Assembly (NCBI GenBank): GCA_003278815.1
Contig: QCDB01000003.1
Span: 1 to 64,000 of the forward strand
Source of the DNA: SAR86 cluster bacterium AG-349-I13
Lineage (GTDB): Bacteria > Pseudomonadota > Gammaproteobacteria > Magnimaribacterales > TMED112
Length of the DNA: 64,000 nt
Direction: 5' to 3'
Shown here: positions 26,585 to 36,072 of the stretch, piece after piece
How positions within the stretch are numbered: the first letter of the stretch is position 1
Layout of the letters: every line of letters starts with the position of its first letter
Notes under the pieces: model-generated
The model's database searches: none
What the model was told of the DNA's origin: nothing
Seen by the model: the letters and a program-made list of their open reading frames with translations, nothing else
Position numbers and translations under genes: made by a program

Positions 26585-27566
26585 TAACTATTTTTTCTGC
26601 CGATTCCAAGTGTATACTTTTACCCATTTTTTTACTCATTAGTTGAAAATTTTCTACACTAAATTCGCTTATTTTTTGAGAGAAATCTTCCATTGTGAAA
26701 TTTTTTTCCTCTAATACAATTCCACCACCATCAGTACATGCTAATTTGGCGTTCTTCATTTGATGATCATCTATAGAATTTGGTAATGGAATAAATATGG
26801 CAGGCAGGCCGATGCTTTGTACTTCGGCAACAGTTGATGCGCCAGCTCTGCAAATAATAAATTTTGATTTAGCCATAATTTCTGGCATGTTTTCAATGAA
26901 GTCTACATATTCGATTTTCTCTGTTTGTTTGATTTTATTGAATTCGCCAGTCTGGAACAGTATTTTTTCATTTAAATCTAAATTATTTAATACCTCACTG
27001 AGTTGATCATTAAAGAAAAGAGCCCCTTGGCTACCTCCTAGAACAAGAATATGTTCTTTGATAGGGTAAGTATCGTAGCTTAATGTATTAAAAGCTGATC
27101 TAATTGGCTGTCCAAAGTTATGTTCTTTTTTTTCGTCAAGAGGGAATGTTGTGAATAATTTTTTTGCAAATACTAAACTTAGTTTATTAGCTGAGCCTAA
27201 AATTGAGTTCTGCTCATGAATATAAATATCCTTAAATAGAAAAATAGATGAAATTAAACCAATTATAGAAATATAATTGCCCATCAAAAGAACACTTTGC
27301 GGTCTATGTTTAATTAGAAGAAAAATAGTGGCCAAAATACAGATTGAGAGATTAATGGGCCACATGAATTTTTCAAAAAGATTTTTGCCTCTAAATCCTG
27401 AAATATTCAAATGGCTGACTTGAAAACCTGAATTTTTATAAATTTTTCTCTCTACCGCTCTGTTTGAAGCAATAAAAATTACATTTTCTTTACCAAATTT
27501 TTCAGCTATGGATAATGCAGGATATATGTGTCCTCCAGTCCCAGCTGCAAAAATTGCAATTTTCAT
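26571..27566 (-). CDS. murG: Lipid II synthase MurG
   Basis: MurG transfers GlcNAc from UDP-GlcNAc to lipid I at the inner face of the membrane. The 331-residue GT-B enzyme has the N-terminal glycine-rich loop AAGTGGHIYPALSIA, LGGSQGALFFND, and the donor-binding part FIICRAGASTVAEVQSIGLPAIFIPLPNSIDDHQMKNA, here quoted only as landmarks. It is about 20 residues shorter than E. coli MurG. It is coupled to ftsW by a four-base overlap (ATGA). Confidence 0.95.
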   Translation of the reverse strand: MKIAIFAAGTGGHIYPALSIAEKFGKENVIFIASNRAVERKIYKNSGFQVSHLNISGFRGKNLFEKFMWPINLSICILATIFLLIKHRPQSVLLMGNYISIIGLISSIFLFKDIYIHEQNSILGSANKLSLVFAKKLFTTFPLDEKKEHNFGQPIRSAFNTLSYDTYPIKEHILVLGGSQGALFFNDQLSEVLNNLDLNEKILFQTGEFNKIKQTEKIEYVDFIENMPEIMAKSKFIICRAGASTVAEVQSIGLPAIFIPLPNSIDDHQMKNAKLACTDGGGIVLEEKNFTMEDFSQKISEFSVENFQLMSKKMGKSIHLESAEKIVNEIK

Positions 27567-28717
27567 TTTATTTTATTCCTGAACTCCCAACTTGCCCTTA
27601 GTGTTATTGCTAAAGCAATAAAATTCATGATAACACTACTTCTTCCATAACTTATGAAAGGTAAAGTTAAGCCTTTTGTCGGAATTACACCAAGGTTTAC
27701 GAAGATATTAAGTGAAGTTTGAATAAAGAATAATAATGCAAATGAAGTAATAATTAAGCTAATGAAGAAATAATTTTGATTTTTCGCATTTTCAGCAAGT
27801 TTAAATAGCCTCCATAAAATAACAAGATAACAAGTGAACAAGATAAGAAAGCCAATAACTCCAGTTTCTTCCAAGTAAATTGAAAAAATAAAATCAGTGT
27901 GAGCTTCAGGAAGAAAAAAATATTTTTGTGTACTTTCCCCTATTCCAAGACCAGAAAATCCGCCTTGAACCGACGCGATTAGTGCATTTATGAGCTGATA
28001 GTCTGAGCCAGTCATATCATCCCAGGGATTTGCATAAGATAAAACTCTGTCTAGTCTCTCAGGATTAAAATAAATCGCAACAGATAGAAATATAAAGAAA
28101 ATTGCAGTCAAAATTGCAAGCTGTGAAATCTTTGCACCCCCTATAAAAAGAATACATATTGATATTGAAAATAATATTGCGGTATTTCCATAATCAGGTT
28201 CAAGAAATAGAAGCAAAGCAATTAATGTTGTGACAGCTATCGGCTTTATAAAACCTCTCCAACTAGTTTCAAGTTGATCTTTTCTTCTTAAACAATAACT
28301 ACATAAGTACAAAGGAAGAAATATCTTAATAATTTCTGAAGGTTGAATATTTATTGGTCCAATCGCTAGCCACCTTCTTGCTCCGTTTATTTCTTGACCC
28401 AAACCTGGAATTAAAACTAAGCATAAAAGCATTGAACTTAATACAAGCAAAAAAAGTCCATTTTCTTTATAAAAAGAGATAGGAATGAAGAGAAAAATCG
28501 AACATGCAACAAGAGAAATTGCTAAAGCAATTATTTGTCTTTGCAAGAAAAAAAATGGATTACCAAAATCTGCATTTGCAATTACATTTGAGGATGAATA
28601 AATAAAAATTAGGCTTATACCAGTGATAATTATGAACGGTACTAGCAAAGTTAAGTCAAATAAATTTTCTTTTTTATTAATCAAAATACTTTTCTTTAAG
28701 GTTATTAAAATGTTCAC
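27563..28717 (-). CDS. ftsW: SEDS glycan polymerase FtsW
   Basis: FtsW polymerises septal glycan from lipid II together with FtsI. The product (384 residues from the first GTG) has about ten membrane segments and SEDS motifs: GARRWLAIGPINIQPSEIIK, FLEPDYGNTAI, EAHTDFIFSIYLEETGVIG and GLTLPFISYGRSSV. The start is uncertain. GTG at 28717 overlaps murD by 41 bases, whereas TTG at 28684 leaves an overlap of eight bases and a cytoplasmic N terminus MINKKENLFD before the first membrane segment. I find the TTG equally plausible. Confidence 0.93.
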   Translation of the reverse strand: MNILITLKKSILINKKENLFDLTLLVPFIIITGISLIFIYSSSNVIANADFGNPFFFLQRQIIALAISLVACSIFLFIPISFYKENGLFLLVLSSMLLCLVLIPGLGQEINGARRWLAIGPINIQPSEIIKIFLPLYLCSYCLRRKDQLETSWRGFIKPIAVTTLIALLLFLEPDYGNTAILFSISICILFIGGAKISQLAILTAIFFIFLSVAIYFNPERLDRVLSYANPWDDMTGSDYQLINALIASVQGGFSGLGIGESTQKYFFLPEAHTDFIFSIYLEETGVIGFLILFTCYLVILWRLFKLAENAKNQNYFFISLIITSFALLFFIQTSLNIFVNLGVIPTKGLTLPFISYGRSSVIMNFIALAITLRASWEFRNKIK

Positions 28718-29747
28718 CTCTCTCGATGAAATTCAGATAATCATTTCCACTAGGATTGCCAGGACTAAATAGAATATCTTTATGTTCATCTTTTCGTAGG
28801 ACTTCAAAAATTTCGTCTAAACTTGAGTGTGTTGAAATATTTTTATGCTTACAAATATTGAGTAATTCATTTCGATGCTTTCCATAAATAAATACTCTTT
28901 TAGGACCTTCAATATTTAATTCCTTATATCCCTCTTTACCCGGATTACCACATAAAATTAAGTCTCCCTTAAAATTTAATTTATTTAAAGCGTAGAAAAG
29001 AGATGCTGAATTTGTGGATTTAGAATCATTAATTATTCCCTCTGAAATCTTTTGTAATCGAAAAGGTAGGTTCGATAAGTCAATATCTTTACCATCTAAA
29101 TTTGGTTCAAGATCTAATGCAAAAGTTTTTGCTATTTCTTCATAATCGTCCGATGTGCAGAAAATCGTTCTGCCTTTTTCAGAACATATTTTTAATTTTG
29201 CATTTTTGTAATTCTCAAAATTGCCATGAAAATCAATATGGTCATTTTGAATATTTGTAATAATTGAAAAATCGAAATAATTTTTTTTCATCTTTTCTAA
29301 CTGAAAACTAGATACCTCGATAACTGTGTATTTATTTGTATGCTTAATATTATCTAATAGAGGGTTCCCTATATTTCCAAGCGCAATTGAAGAGCTGGCA
29401 ATGTTTAAAATTTGATTGAGATAATTAACCAATGTGCTTTTACCATTTGTTCCGGTAACTCCTATTTTTAAAGATTTATTATTTTGGAAAAATAGATCTA
29501 AATCTGTTGTGTAATTGAGCTTTGCAAGATTTGAATTTGAAAAATATTTTTTTAATTGTACTCCAGGGGAGATATATAAACTTTTATAAACAGAAATGCT
29601 CTGATCATTCAAACAACCTAATATATTTTTTTTGTTTTCTAATTTTGTTTTGTCCTCATCAAAAATATCAAAATCAATAGAATTTTCAGTGAGGTATTTT
29701 TCAAAAGATTGACCTGTTGTTCCGTAACCAATGATTAGCGATTTCAT
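28677..29747 (-). CDS. murD: UDP-MurNAc-L-Ala:D-Glu ligase MurD, short form
   Basis: MurD adds D-Glu to UDP-MurNAc-L-Ala. The 356-residue product keeps the N-terminal fold (IIGYGTTGQSFEKYL), P-loop GVTGTNGKSTL, IEVSSFQLE, NIQNDHIDFHG, LPFRL and NDSKSTNSAS. It is about 80 residues shorter than E. coli MurD. The shortening lies in the central domain between the KICSEKG segment and LPFRL, where the ATP-contacting HNxxN motif normally sits; the likely equivalent helix reads DDYEEIAKTFAL. The C-terminal domain is also compact. Position between mraY and ftsW is standard. Confidence 0.88.
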   Translation of the reverse strand: MKSLIIGYGTTGQSFEKYLTENSIDFDIFDEDKTKLENKKNILGCLNDQSISVYKSLYISPGVQLKKYFSNSNLAKLNYTTDLDLFFQNNKSLKIGVTGTNGKSTLVNYLNQILNIASSSIALGNIGNPLLDNIKHTNKYTVIEVSSFQLEKMKKNYFDFSIITNIQNDHIDFHGNFENYKNAKLKICSEKGRTIFCTSDDYEEIAKTFALDLEPNLDGKDIDLSNLPFRLQKISEGIINDSKSTNSASLFYALNKLNFKGDLILCGNPGKEGYKELNIEGPKRVFIYGKHRNELLNICKHKNISTHSSLDEIFEVLRKDEHKDILFSPGNPSGNDYLNFIERGEHFNNLKEKYFD

Positions 29748-30829
29748 TATCTAATTTTTAAAAGAGATAAACCAACCAAAACAAATATAAAAGTTAAGAT
29801 CCAAAATCTCACAATTATTTTTGGTTCTTTCCAGCCTAACAATTCAAAATGATGATGAATTGGAGCCATTTTGAAAATTCTTTTTTTTCTAATTTTGAAT
29901 GATGAAACTTGCAGAATTACGCTTAAAGCTTCCATTATAAAAACCAGTGACATTACGGCAAAAACTATTTCATGCCTAACAATTATTGCTACAAGAGCAA
30001 TAAATGCTCCCATTGATAGAGAACCAACATCACCCATGAATATTTGTGCAGGGTAAGCATTAAACCAAAGAAAACCAATTCCAGCTCCAATTAAAGCTCC
30101 ACAAATTACCAATAACTCACCGGTTCCCTGTATGTAAGGTATATATAAATATTCTGAAACAATTATATTGCCTGCTGACCAAGCAATTAGCCCAAGAGCT
30201 GAAGTAATAAGAATTACTGGAAGTATTGCCAAGCCATCTAAACCATCTGTTAAATTTACTGCATTAGAGCTCCCAACAATTATAAATATTGAGATTGGTA
30301 CAAATAGAATTCCTAAAGAAATTGATACGTCTTTAAAAAAGGGAACTATATAGTTCAGCTCAGTTGAATCAAAAATATAGAAAAAAAGTACAAAAGAAAT
30401 AATTAAAGAAAATAAAAATTGAAAAGAAATTTTAGTCCATGAAGAAATACCTTTTGAATTTTTTTCTGTTACTTTTTTATAGTCATCTGCAAAACCCAAC
30501 ATTGCAAAAAGGAATAAACACAAAAGAGATACTATTAAAAACCTATTTGAAAAATCTCCCCAAAGAACACTCGAAAATAATACACTTCCAATTATCAAAA
30601 GCCCTCCCATAGTTGGAGTGCCATCTTTTACTTTATGTGATTCCGGACCTCTATCACCTATTGCTTGTTGAAATTGGAATGATCTTATTTTTTGAATAAA
30701 AAAATCTCCAAATATAAGAACAATTAATAGGCCTGATAATGTAGATAAAAACGTTCTTGTGCTTAAATACGAAAATAAATTTAGAAAAGGGCTTTTTTCA
30801 AAAAATAAATTAAGCAGTAATTCAATCAT
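29747..30829 (-). CDS. mraY: Phospho-MurNAc-pentapeptide transferase MraY
   Basis: MraY makes lipid I from UDP-MurNAc-pentapeptide and undecaprenyl phosphate. The 360-residue integral membrane protein has about ten hydrophobic segments. Signatures are KDGTPTMGGLLI, GFADDYKKV (the catalytic Asp pair), NAVNLTDGLDGLA, FNAYPAQIFMGDVGSLSMG and MAPIHHHFEL. Length is identical to E. coli MraY. It overlaps murF by eight bases and is coupled to murD (TAATG). Confidence 0.97.
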   Translation of the reverse strand: MIELLLNLFFEKSPFLNLFSYLSTRTFLSTLSGLLIVLIFGDFFIQKIRSFQFQQAIGDRGPESHKVKDGTPTMGGLLIIGSVLFSSVLWGDFSNRFLIVSLLCLFLFAMLGFADDYKKVTEKNSKGISSWTKISFQFLFSLIISFVLFFYIFDSTELNYIVPFFKDVSISLGILFVPISIFIIVGSSNAVNLTDGLDGLAILPVILITSALGLIAWSAGNIIVSEYLYIPYIQGTGELLVICGALIGAGIGFLWFNAYPAQIFMGDVGSLSMGAFIALVAIIVRHEIVFAVMSLVFIMEALSVILQVSSFKIRKKRIFKMAPIHHHFELLGWKEPKIIVRFWILTFIFVLVGLSLLKIR

Positions 30830-31979
30830 TTATCAACAACTCAAGATAGGTCTCCATTTTACTAGACCTAGAGCCTTTAAAATAGACTTTTTTGCCTGCC
30901 TTTAGCTGTTTAATTAAGTAATTTTTAGGGAAATCCTGTTTATTTTCGAAAAAATTTAAATTTTTGTTAAATATTTTTTTACTAACTTCTTTAAAAATTT
31001 TTCCTGTGAGAAATATTTGAAAATCAGCTAGATGGTTTAACACGTTTTCATGTTTTTTATTTTCATCTTCACCAAGCTCGGCCATATCACCCAATACTAA
31101 AATAGTATTGTTGGAATCTTCCTCCATTGCAGTAGCTATGACAGTGTCAGGATGGGCGTTATATGTTTGATCTATGATCTCACTGCCATGTAATTTTATT
31201 ACGTTCCCTCTTCCGGCTGTTGGTGTAAAAATAAATTCTTTTAAATCTTTATCAATTGATAATAAAGTTAATATTCTCTGAATAATTCCTTTGTTCTTTT
31301 CAAAGATATTTTTATTCTTAATTTCTCTACCATCTACGAAATTATCTTTATCCTTGAGACATTCTTTTAGCTTTAATTTTGTTTTGGATATATTTTCTAT
31401 ATTTTTAAATGTGCTCAAATGGTTTGATGCTATAGCTGTTAAGATAAACACATCACAATAAAGTTTCTCAGAAATCAAATCGAAGTCTCCAATATTTCTT
31501 GCTCCACATTCAACCACAAGATATTCCGTATTTTTTGGCATGCTAAGTATGGTAAATGGTATACCAAATTCATTATTTTCATTGTCTTTACTTGCATGGC
31601 ATTTATCTCCCAACAAACTTTTCAACATATCTTTTATAGTAGTCTTACCGTAGCTTCCGGTAATAAAAATCACTTTAGCTTTATTTTTGATTAGTTTATT
31701 TGCGCATATATCTAGTAAAGAGCTATAAACATCATCAACTACAATTGAACTGCCAAAGATTTTTTGCTTAGTTATTACAGATGCACCTTTTTTCAATACT
31801 TCTTCAACATAAATTTCAGCATCATAATTTTTGCCTTTTAAAGGAATAAATAAATCGCCTTTTCTAGCTATTCTTGAATCAAAAACGATTCTTTCAATAT
31901 TTGCATCAGTTTCAACATTCTCAAAACCAAGAATTTGAGACAATTCCCTCAAAGATTTATTTTCATTCAAGCTGTACAC
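30822..31979 (-). CDS. murF: UDP-MurNAc-tripeptide:D-Ala-D-Ala ligase MurF, short form
   Basis: MurF attaches D-Ala-D-Ala to UDP-MurNAc-tripeptide. The 385-residue product keeps IVFDSRIARKGDLFIPLKG, P-loop FITGSYGKTTIKDML, ASKDNENNEFGIP, ECGARNIGD, YNAHPDTV and LVLGDMAELG. It is about 65 residues shorter than E. coli MurF, mainly because the beta segment before the HNxxN helix in the central domain is missing. The start is GTG at 31979, overlapping murE by 13 bases; a TTG three codons on is possible. Gene order murE-murF-mraY is standard. Confidence 0.9.
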   Translation of the reverse strand: MYSLNENKSLRELSQILGFENVETDANIERIVFDSRIARKGDLFIPLKGKNYDAEIYVEEVLKKGASVITKQKIFGSSIVVDDVYSSLLDICANKLIKNKAKVIFITGSYGKTTIKDMLKSLLGDKCHASKDNENNEFGIPFTILSMPKNTEYLVVECGARNIGDFDLISEKLYCDVFILTAIASNHLSTFKNIENISKTKLKLKECLKDKDNFVDGREIKNKNIFEKNKGIIQRILTLLSIDKDLKEFIFTPTAGRGNVIKLHGSEIIDQTYNAHPDTVIATAMEEDSNNTILVLGDMAELGEDENKKHENVLNHLADFQIFLTGKIFKEVSKKIFNKNLNFFENKQDFPKNYLIKQLKAGKKVYFKGSRSSKMETYLELLIND

Positions 31980-33361
31980 TTTTTTACTTCCTCAAAATCA
32001 GAAAAATCTAAATATTCGTTGCCAATTATCTGTTTTTTTTCATGCCCCTTGCCTGCAATAAGAAGTATATCTTCTTCACCAAGCTCATTTATTGCATTTT
32101 TAATTGCACAAGATCTATCAAGTTCAATACAAATCTTATCTGTTCCTTTTATTCCATCTATTATCATGCCAGCAATTTGGCGAGGATCTTCATTTCTTGG
32201 ATTATCAGAAGTTACATATATTTTTTCACAATATTTATCTGCAATTTCTCCCATCTGATATCTTTTACCTTCATCTCTTTCACCACCTGCTCCAAAAACA
32301 ATTATTAACTTATTTTTTTTCTTTTTATAAAGATATTTACAAACAGATTCTAAAGCTTTTGGTGAGTGTGCATAATCAATATATATATTCTCTTTTTCAG
32401 TTTTATTTAATCTTCCATATGGCAGAGAAAGGCTTTCAATTTGAGCAAAAAAATTTTCACAATCTTTATTCACATATTGAAAATAAGGCAAAGATAAAAA
32501 TAAATTATATAAGTTAAATTTAGATTCAATTTTGGAAGCAGCTTGAAATTTCCCCCATGGTGTTTCGGCTAAAAATTCAATATTTCCATCCTCATAAAAC
32601 TTTAAAACTCTAAAAAAAATGTCTGCTTCTCTGCTCTTAGAAGAAATCGTAAATGTTTCTTTTGAGTACATCTTTCTAAGGTGCCTTGATATTATTTCAT
32701 CATCAAAATTTACCGCTACCGTCTTGGCTTTTGAATTACTTATTAATTTAAACTTTGCATCAATATATTTTTTCAGTGACCCATGGTAATCAAGGTGATC
32801 TCTTGAAATATTTGTAAATATCGCGTGGTCAATTTTTAAACCCTGCAGTCTATTTTTATCTACTCCTATGGAGGAAGCTTCAAAAATAATGTTTTTAATG
32901 CTTAATCGGAAACATTTTGACATTAGATTTCTAATAAAAACTGGCTCTTCAGTTGTAAGTTCATTGTTAAAAATTTTCTTATCATTAATGAAAGTTCCTA
33001 AAGTGCCGGATGAAGCATGCTTAATATCATTACTTTTAAAAATTTGACTTAAAAAACTCAAAGTTGAAGTTTTACCATTTGTCCCCGTGATAAAAAGATT
33101 ATCAAAGTATGAATGATCTATATCAAAGTATTCGTCTATCCATTCTAAATATGTACTATTTAGATCTTTTATTTTTATAACTTTTGGCAAGTCTATAGTT
33201 TCACTACTGTCTAAAAGGATATGTTTAGCAAGATTTGCTTGATCAGAAGTTAAATATTTTGCTCCACCTTTAAGTGATAAAAAAACATCATTTTTTTTTA
33301 AATATTTTGAATTCGTAACCACATTTTCATTAGAGCTGAATTCTAAGAAAGGATTTTTCAT
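31967..33361 (-). CDS. murE: UDP-MurNAc-L-Ala-D-Glu:meso-DAP ligase MurE
   Basis: MurE adds the third stem-peptide residue. The 464-residue product has TNSKYLKKNDVFLSL, P-loop ITGTNGKTSTLS, SSIGVDKNRLQGL, TNISRDHLDYHG, SKFNLYNLFLSL and YIDYAHSPKAL. The specificity loop reads TSDNPRNEDP. DNPR is the signature for meso-diaminopimelate, so the cell makes DAP-type peptidoglycan, as expected for a Gram-negative. It is coupled to ftsI (ATGA) and overlaps murF. Confidence 0.95.
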   Translation of the reverse strand: MKNPFLEFSSNENVVTNSKYLKKNDVFLSLKGGAKYLTSDQANLAKHILLDSSETIDLPKVIKIKDLNSTYLEWIDEYFDIDHSYFDNLFITGTNGKTSTLSFLSQIFKSNDIKHASSGTLGTFINDKKIFNNELTTEEPVFIRNLMSKCFRLSIKNIIFEASSIGVDKNRLQGLKIDHAIFTNISRDHLDYHGSLKKYIDAKFKLISNSKAKTVAVNFDDEIISRHLRKMYSKETFTISSKSREADIFFRVLKFYEDGNIEFLAETPWGKFQAASKIESKFNLYNLFLSLPYFQYVNKDCENFFAQIESLSLPYGRLNKTEKENIYIDYAHSPKALESVCKYLYKKKKNKLIIVFGAGGERDEGKRYQMGEIADKYCEKIYVTSDNPRNEDPRQIAGMIIDGIKGTDKICIELDRSCAIKNAINELGEEDILLIAGKGHEKKQIIGNEYLDFSDFEEVKKCTA

Positions 33362-34941
33362 AAATATTTTAACCTTTTCATAAATTTAGATAACTTGCCC
33401 ACAACAGGTGCTGATACATCCCCTCCAAAATACTTATTCGGATCAGGTTCATCAATTGATACAATCATTATAAATTTTGGTTCGTTGTAAGGAAAAATAG
33501 AAGCAAAACTTGAAACATATTTCTCAGATGCATATCCGACGCCTTCAATATACTTCTCTGATGTTCCAGTTTTGCCTGCAATTGCTATTCCTTCATCTTT
33601 TAAATTTGATGCAGTGCCATCTAAGACTGTCATTCGTAAAGAATCCAAAATGAATGAAGCAGTAGACTTGCTCAATACTCTTACTCTTTCTGATTTAATA
33701 CCTGATAAGATTCTCGGCTCAATCATAACTCCTTCATTAGCAAAAACACTGTAAGCTCTTGCTATTTGCAATGAGTTTGAAGTTAGACTATACCCATAGC
33801 CTAAGGATGCCTTGTCAATGTCATAGAGTTTGGGATTATCAATAATTTTTCCAGCAGAGTTGTTTACCCATTGCATTTTAAGTTCTTTTCCAAAACCAAA
33901 TTGCCCAAGATTATCTCGCATTTCATCTGAAGAAAATTTAATAGCAATCTTGGCTATTCCAACTTGAGATGATTTTGAAATAGTTTCAGAAGGATTAATT
34001 CTTCCAAAATTTTTACCTCCTGCCTCACTTCTTTTGTAACCTGAAAGTGTAACAAAGCCTGGATTTGTATTAATAACTGAATCTTTTTTAATATGTCCCA
34101 GCTTGAGCGCACCTGCAACTGTTACTGGCTTTATTAATGAACCTGGCTCAAAAAAGTCATCGATCACTTTATTTCTTTCAATAACTCTGTCGGGGTTATT
34201 TGGATTGAATGTGGGGTAGCTCACCATAGCTAATATTTCACCTGACTCAGAATTCATTATTAATGCTGAGCCTCCTTTAGCTTTTGAATTTGAAATTGCA
34301 TCTTTTAACTCATTAAAAAGTTTAAATTGTAAATTTGTATCTAATGTCAAAGATAAGCTCTCATTATTTCCAAGGTTTATAAAATCCTCTAATTGACCAT
34401 AAAGCTTTTCACCCCTTCCGCTTTGATTAAAAGTAGACTTTATTTCACCTATAACTAGATCCTCATTCAATACCTTTTCAACACCTTCAAGACCTCCATC
34501 AGTTCCTGAGAAACCTATCACAGGCCCAAAAATACTCCCAAATGGATAATACCTTTTAAATGTATCTTCTTTAATTGGGACACAACTGCACGCTTTTTGA
34601 ATATTGGATAAGGTTGATTTAGAAACTTTAGTTTCCAAATAAATCCTCCTTTTAGTATTAAGAAAAATTTCCTGGGATTCCGAAATTAAAATATCTTTTG
34701 CAATATTTTTGTCATTCTCATTTTTAAAAAGCAAGGTCGGTCGTAAAATATCAGTTGCTAGCTCTATTCCGTTTCTATCTAATATTTTTTTTCTAGGTTG
34801 TAGATTAATTTCAGAAGCTGTATTCCTGATTTCTGCCGCTGCAAGAAATAAATCTCTCTCTTGGTTGAGTTGGTAATATCTGTAACCAGGTATAAATAAT
34901 AAAATTAAAAAAATAAGGAAAAGAAATCTTAACTTACTCAT
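33358..34941 (-). CDS. ftsI: Septal transpeptidase FtsI (PBP3)
   Basis: FtsI cross-links septal peptidoglycan and works with FtsW. I set the start at the ATG at 34939-34941 (MSKLRFLF), which overlaps the ftsL stop by eight bases, not at an in-frame ATG at 34959. The 527-residue product has a membrane anchor (about 4-20), a pedestal domain and the transpeptidase domain with the active serine in EPGSLIKPV, the second motif SSQ in SKSSQVGIAK (usually SSN) and KTGTS near residue 460. It follows ftsL, as usual in the dcw cluster. Confidence 0.95.
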   Translation of the reverse strand: MSKLRFLFLIFLILLFIPGYRYYQLNQERDLFLAAAEIRNTASEINLQPRKKILDRNGIELATDILRPTLLFKNENDKNIAKDILISESQEIFLNTKRRIYLETKVSKSTLSNIQKACSCVPIKEDTFKRYYPFGSIFGPVIGFSGTDGGLEGVEKVLNEDLVIGEIKSTFNQSGRGEKLYGQLEDFINLGNNESLSLTLDTNLQFKLFNELKDAISNSKAKGGSALIMNSESGEILAMVSYPTFNPNNPDRVIERNKVIDDFFEPGSLIKPVTVAGALKLGHIKKDSVINTNPGFVTLSGYKRSEAGGKNFGRINPSETISKSSQVGIAKIAIKFSSDEMRDNLGQFGFGKELKMQWVNNSAGKIIDNPKLYDIDKASLGYGYSLTSNSLQIARAYSVFANEGVMIEPRILSGIKSERVRVLSKSTASFILDSLRMTVLDGTASNLKDEGIAIAGKTGTSEKYIEGVGYASEKYVSSFASIFPYNEPKFIMIVSIDEPDPNKYFGGDVSAPVVGKLSKFMKRLKYL

Positions 34942-35185
34942 TACTAATGTCAGGATCAATCATTCCTAGGGCTATAGCTTTGTCGTAAATATATGGAGAG
35001 GATTTTAAGAGGGCTATTTCAACATTTAATTTGGAATTTTGATTTTGTAATTTAAAAATCTTTTCCTGTACGCTATCAAGGTGTGCAAAGTTTCTTTTGT
35101 ACTCAAAAACAAGGAAAACTTTTAAGAAAGCAAGGCCTAAGATAGCTAAAAAAAATGTTACTAGAAAGTAATCTAATATTTTCAT
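34934..35185 (-). CDS. ftsL: Cell division protein FtsL
   Basis: FtsL is a small bitopic protein of the FtsQLB complex that activates FtsWI. The 83-residue product has an N-terminal membrane segment (about 5-25), a coiled coil (about 30-62) and the end SPYIYDKAIALGMIDPD, matching the FtsL pattern ExxAxxxLGM. It is about 35 residues shorter than E. coli FtsL; the cytoplasmic N terminus is almost absent. It is coupled to rsmH (ATGA) and ftsI. Confidence 0.9.
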   Translation of the reverse strand: MKILDYFLVTFFLAILGLAFLKVFLVFEYKRNFAHLDSVQEKIFKLQNQNSKLNVEIALLKSSPYIYDKAIALGMIDPDISNE

Positions 35186-36072
35186 AATTTTTCAATAATT
35201 CTCATTTTAGCGCTTCTAGCTCTAGGGTTCATCGAAATTTCTTCTTGAGAGGGATAAATTATTTTACTTATTTTAAATTTATCAGACACATCTTCGTGTA
35301 TCAAAGGGAGATTTTTTTCATGAAAATTTATTTTTGGTTTAAAGGTTTGTTTTGCAATCCTGTCTTCAAGAGAGTGGAATGTAATTATTACCAATTTACC
35401 TGATTTAGTGAGTTTATCTTTAATTCTATCTAAACAAGTAGTTAGATTTTCAAATTCTGAGTTTACGGCCATTCTTAAGGCCTGAAAAGACTTTGTTGCA
35501 GGATGTTTTTTTGTTTTAACAGTCTTCGCTGTTTTGATTATTTCTGCAAGGATAAGAGTATTATCAATTGCATTTTGTTCTCTTTGTTTAACAATCAATT
35601 TTGCTATTCTTCTAGATTCTTTTTCCTCACCAAATTTCCAAAGAATTGTTGCAATCTCTTTTTCACTATAATTTTCGATTATATCTTTACATGTAAGATT
35701 CTGTTCTTGATTGAATCTCATATCCAATGGTCCTTTTGTTTGGAAACTGAATCCCCTCTCAGGCTCATCAAGTTGAGGCGACGAAACTCCGCAGTCGATT
35801 AAAACTCCTGACAAAGAATCATCTTCAACATAATCATCGATCATAGAGAAATTTGTTTTGATAAATTTAAAATTTTTATTATCAATATTTTTAGCAACTT
35901 TCATAGCAGCATCATCAAGGTCAAATGAAATAAGTTGCCCTTCAGAGGAAAGTTTATCTAAAATTTTTTTGGTATGTCCGCCTCTCCCGAAAGTACAATC
36001 AAGATACAAACCATTTGTATCTGAAATTAAACTTTTCACAGATTCCTCAAGAAGTATTGGTATATGTTTAAT
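35182..36072 (-). CDS. rsmH: 16S rRNA m4C1402 methyltransferase RsmH, ATT start
   Basis: RsmH methylates N4 of C1402 in 16S rRNA using SAM. Conserved parts are CTFGRGGHTKKIL, GVLIDCGVSSPQLD, ERGFSFQTKGPLDMR, KSFQALRMAVNSE and VITFHSLEDR. A GTG at 36039 would give a protein lacking the conserved N terminus. The frame continues upstream as KHIPILLEESVK, matching other RsmH proteins, up to a TAG two codons before an ATT at 36070-36072. No ATG, GTG or TTG lies between. GGAG stands eight bases before the ATT, so I annotate ATT as the start (297 residues). It overlaps the ftsZ stop. Confidence 0.9.
   Translation of the reverse strand: MKHIPILLEESVKSLISDTNGLYLDCTFGRGGHTKKILDKLSSEGQLISFDLDDAAMKVAKNIDNKNFKFIKTNFSMIDDYVEDDSLSGVLIDCGVSSPQLDEPERGFSFQTKGPLDMRFNQEQNLTCKDIIENYSEKEIATILWKFGEEKESRRIAKLIVKQREQNAIDNTLILAEIIKTAKTVKTKKHPATKSFQALRMAVNSEFENLTTCLDRIKDKLTKSGKLVIITFHSLEDRIAKQTFKPKINFHEKNLPLIHEDVSDKFKISKIIYPSQEEISMNPRARSAKMRIIEKL

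Noticed and set aside
32042-32517. Overlapping plus-strand frames of 88 and 137 codons inside murE
   Set aside because: Antisense to conserved MurE motifs; rich in Phe, Leu and Tyr as expected from the complement of AT-rich genes.
34942-34959. FtsI start at 34959
   Set aside because: The ATG at 34941 gives the usual short cytoplasmic N terminus and a compact eight-base overlap with ftsL.
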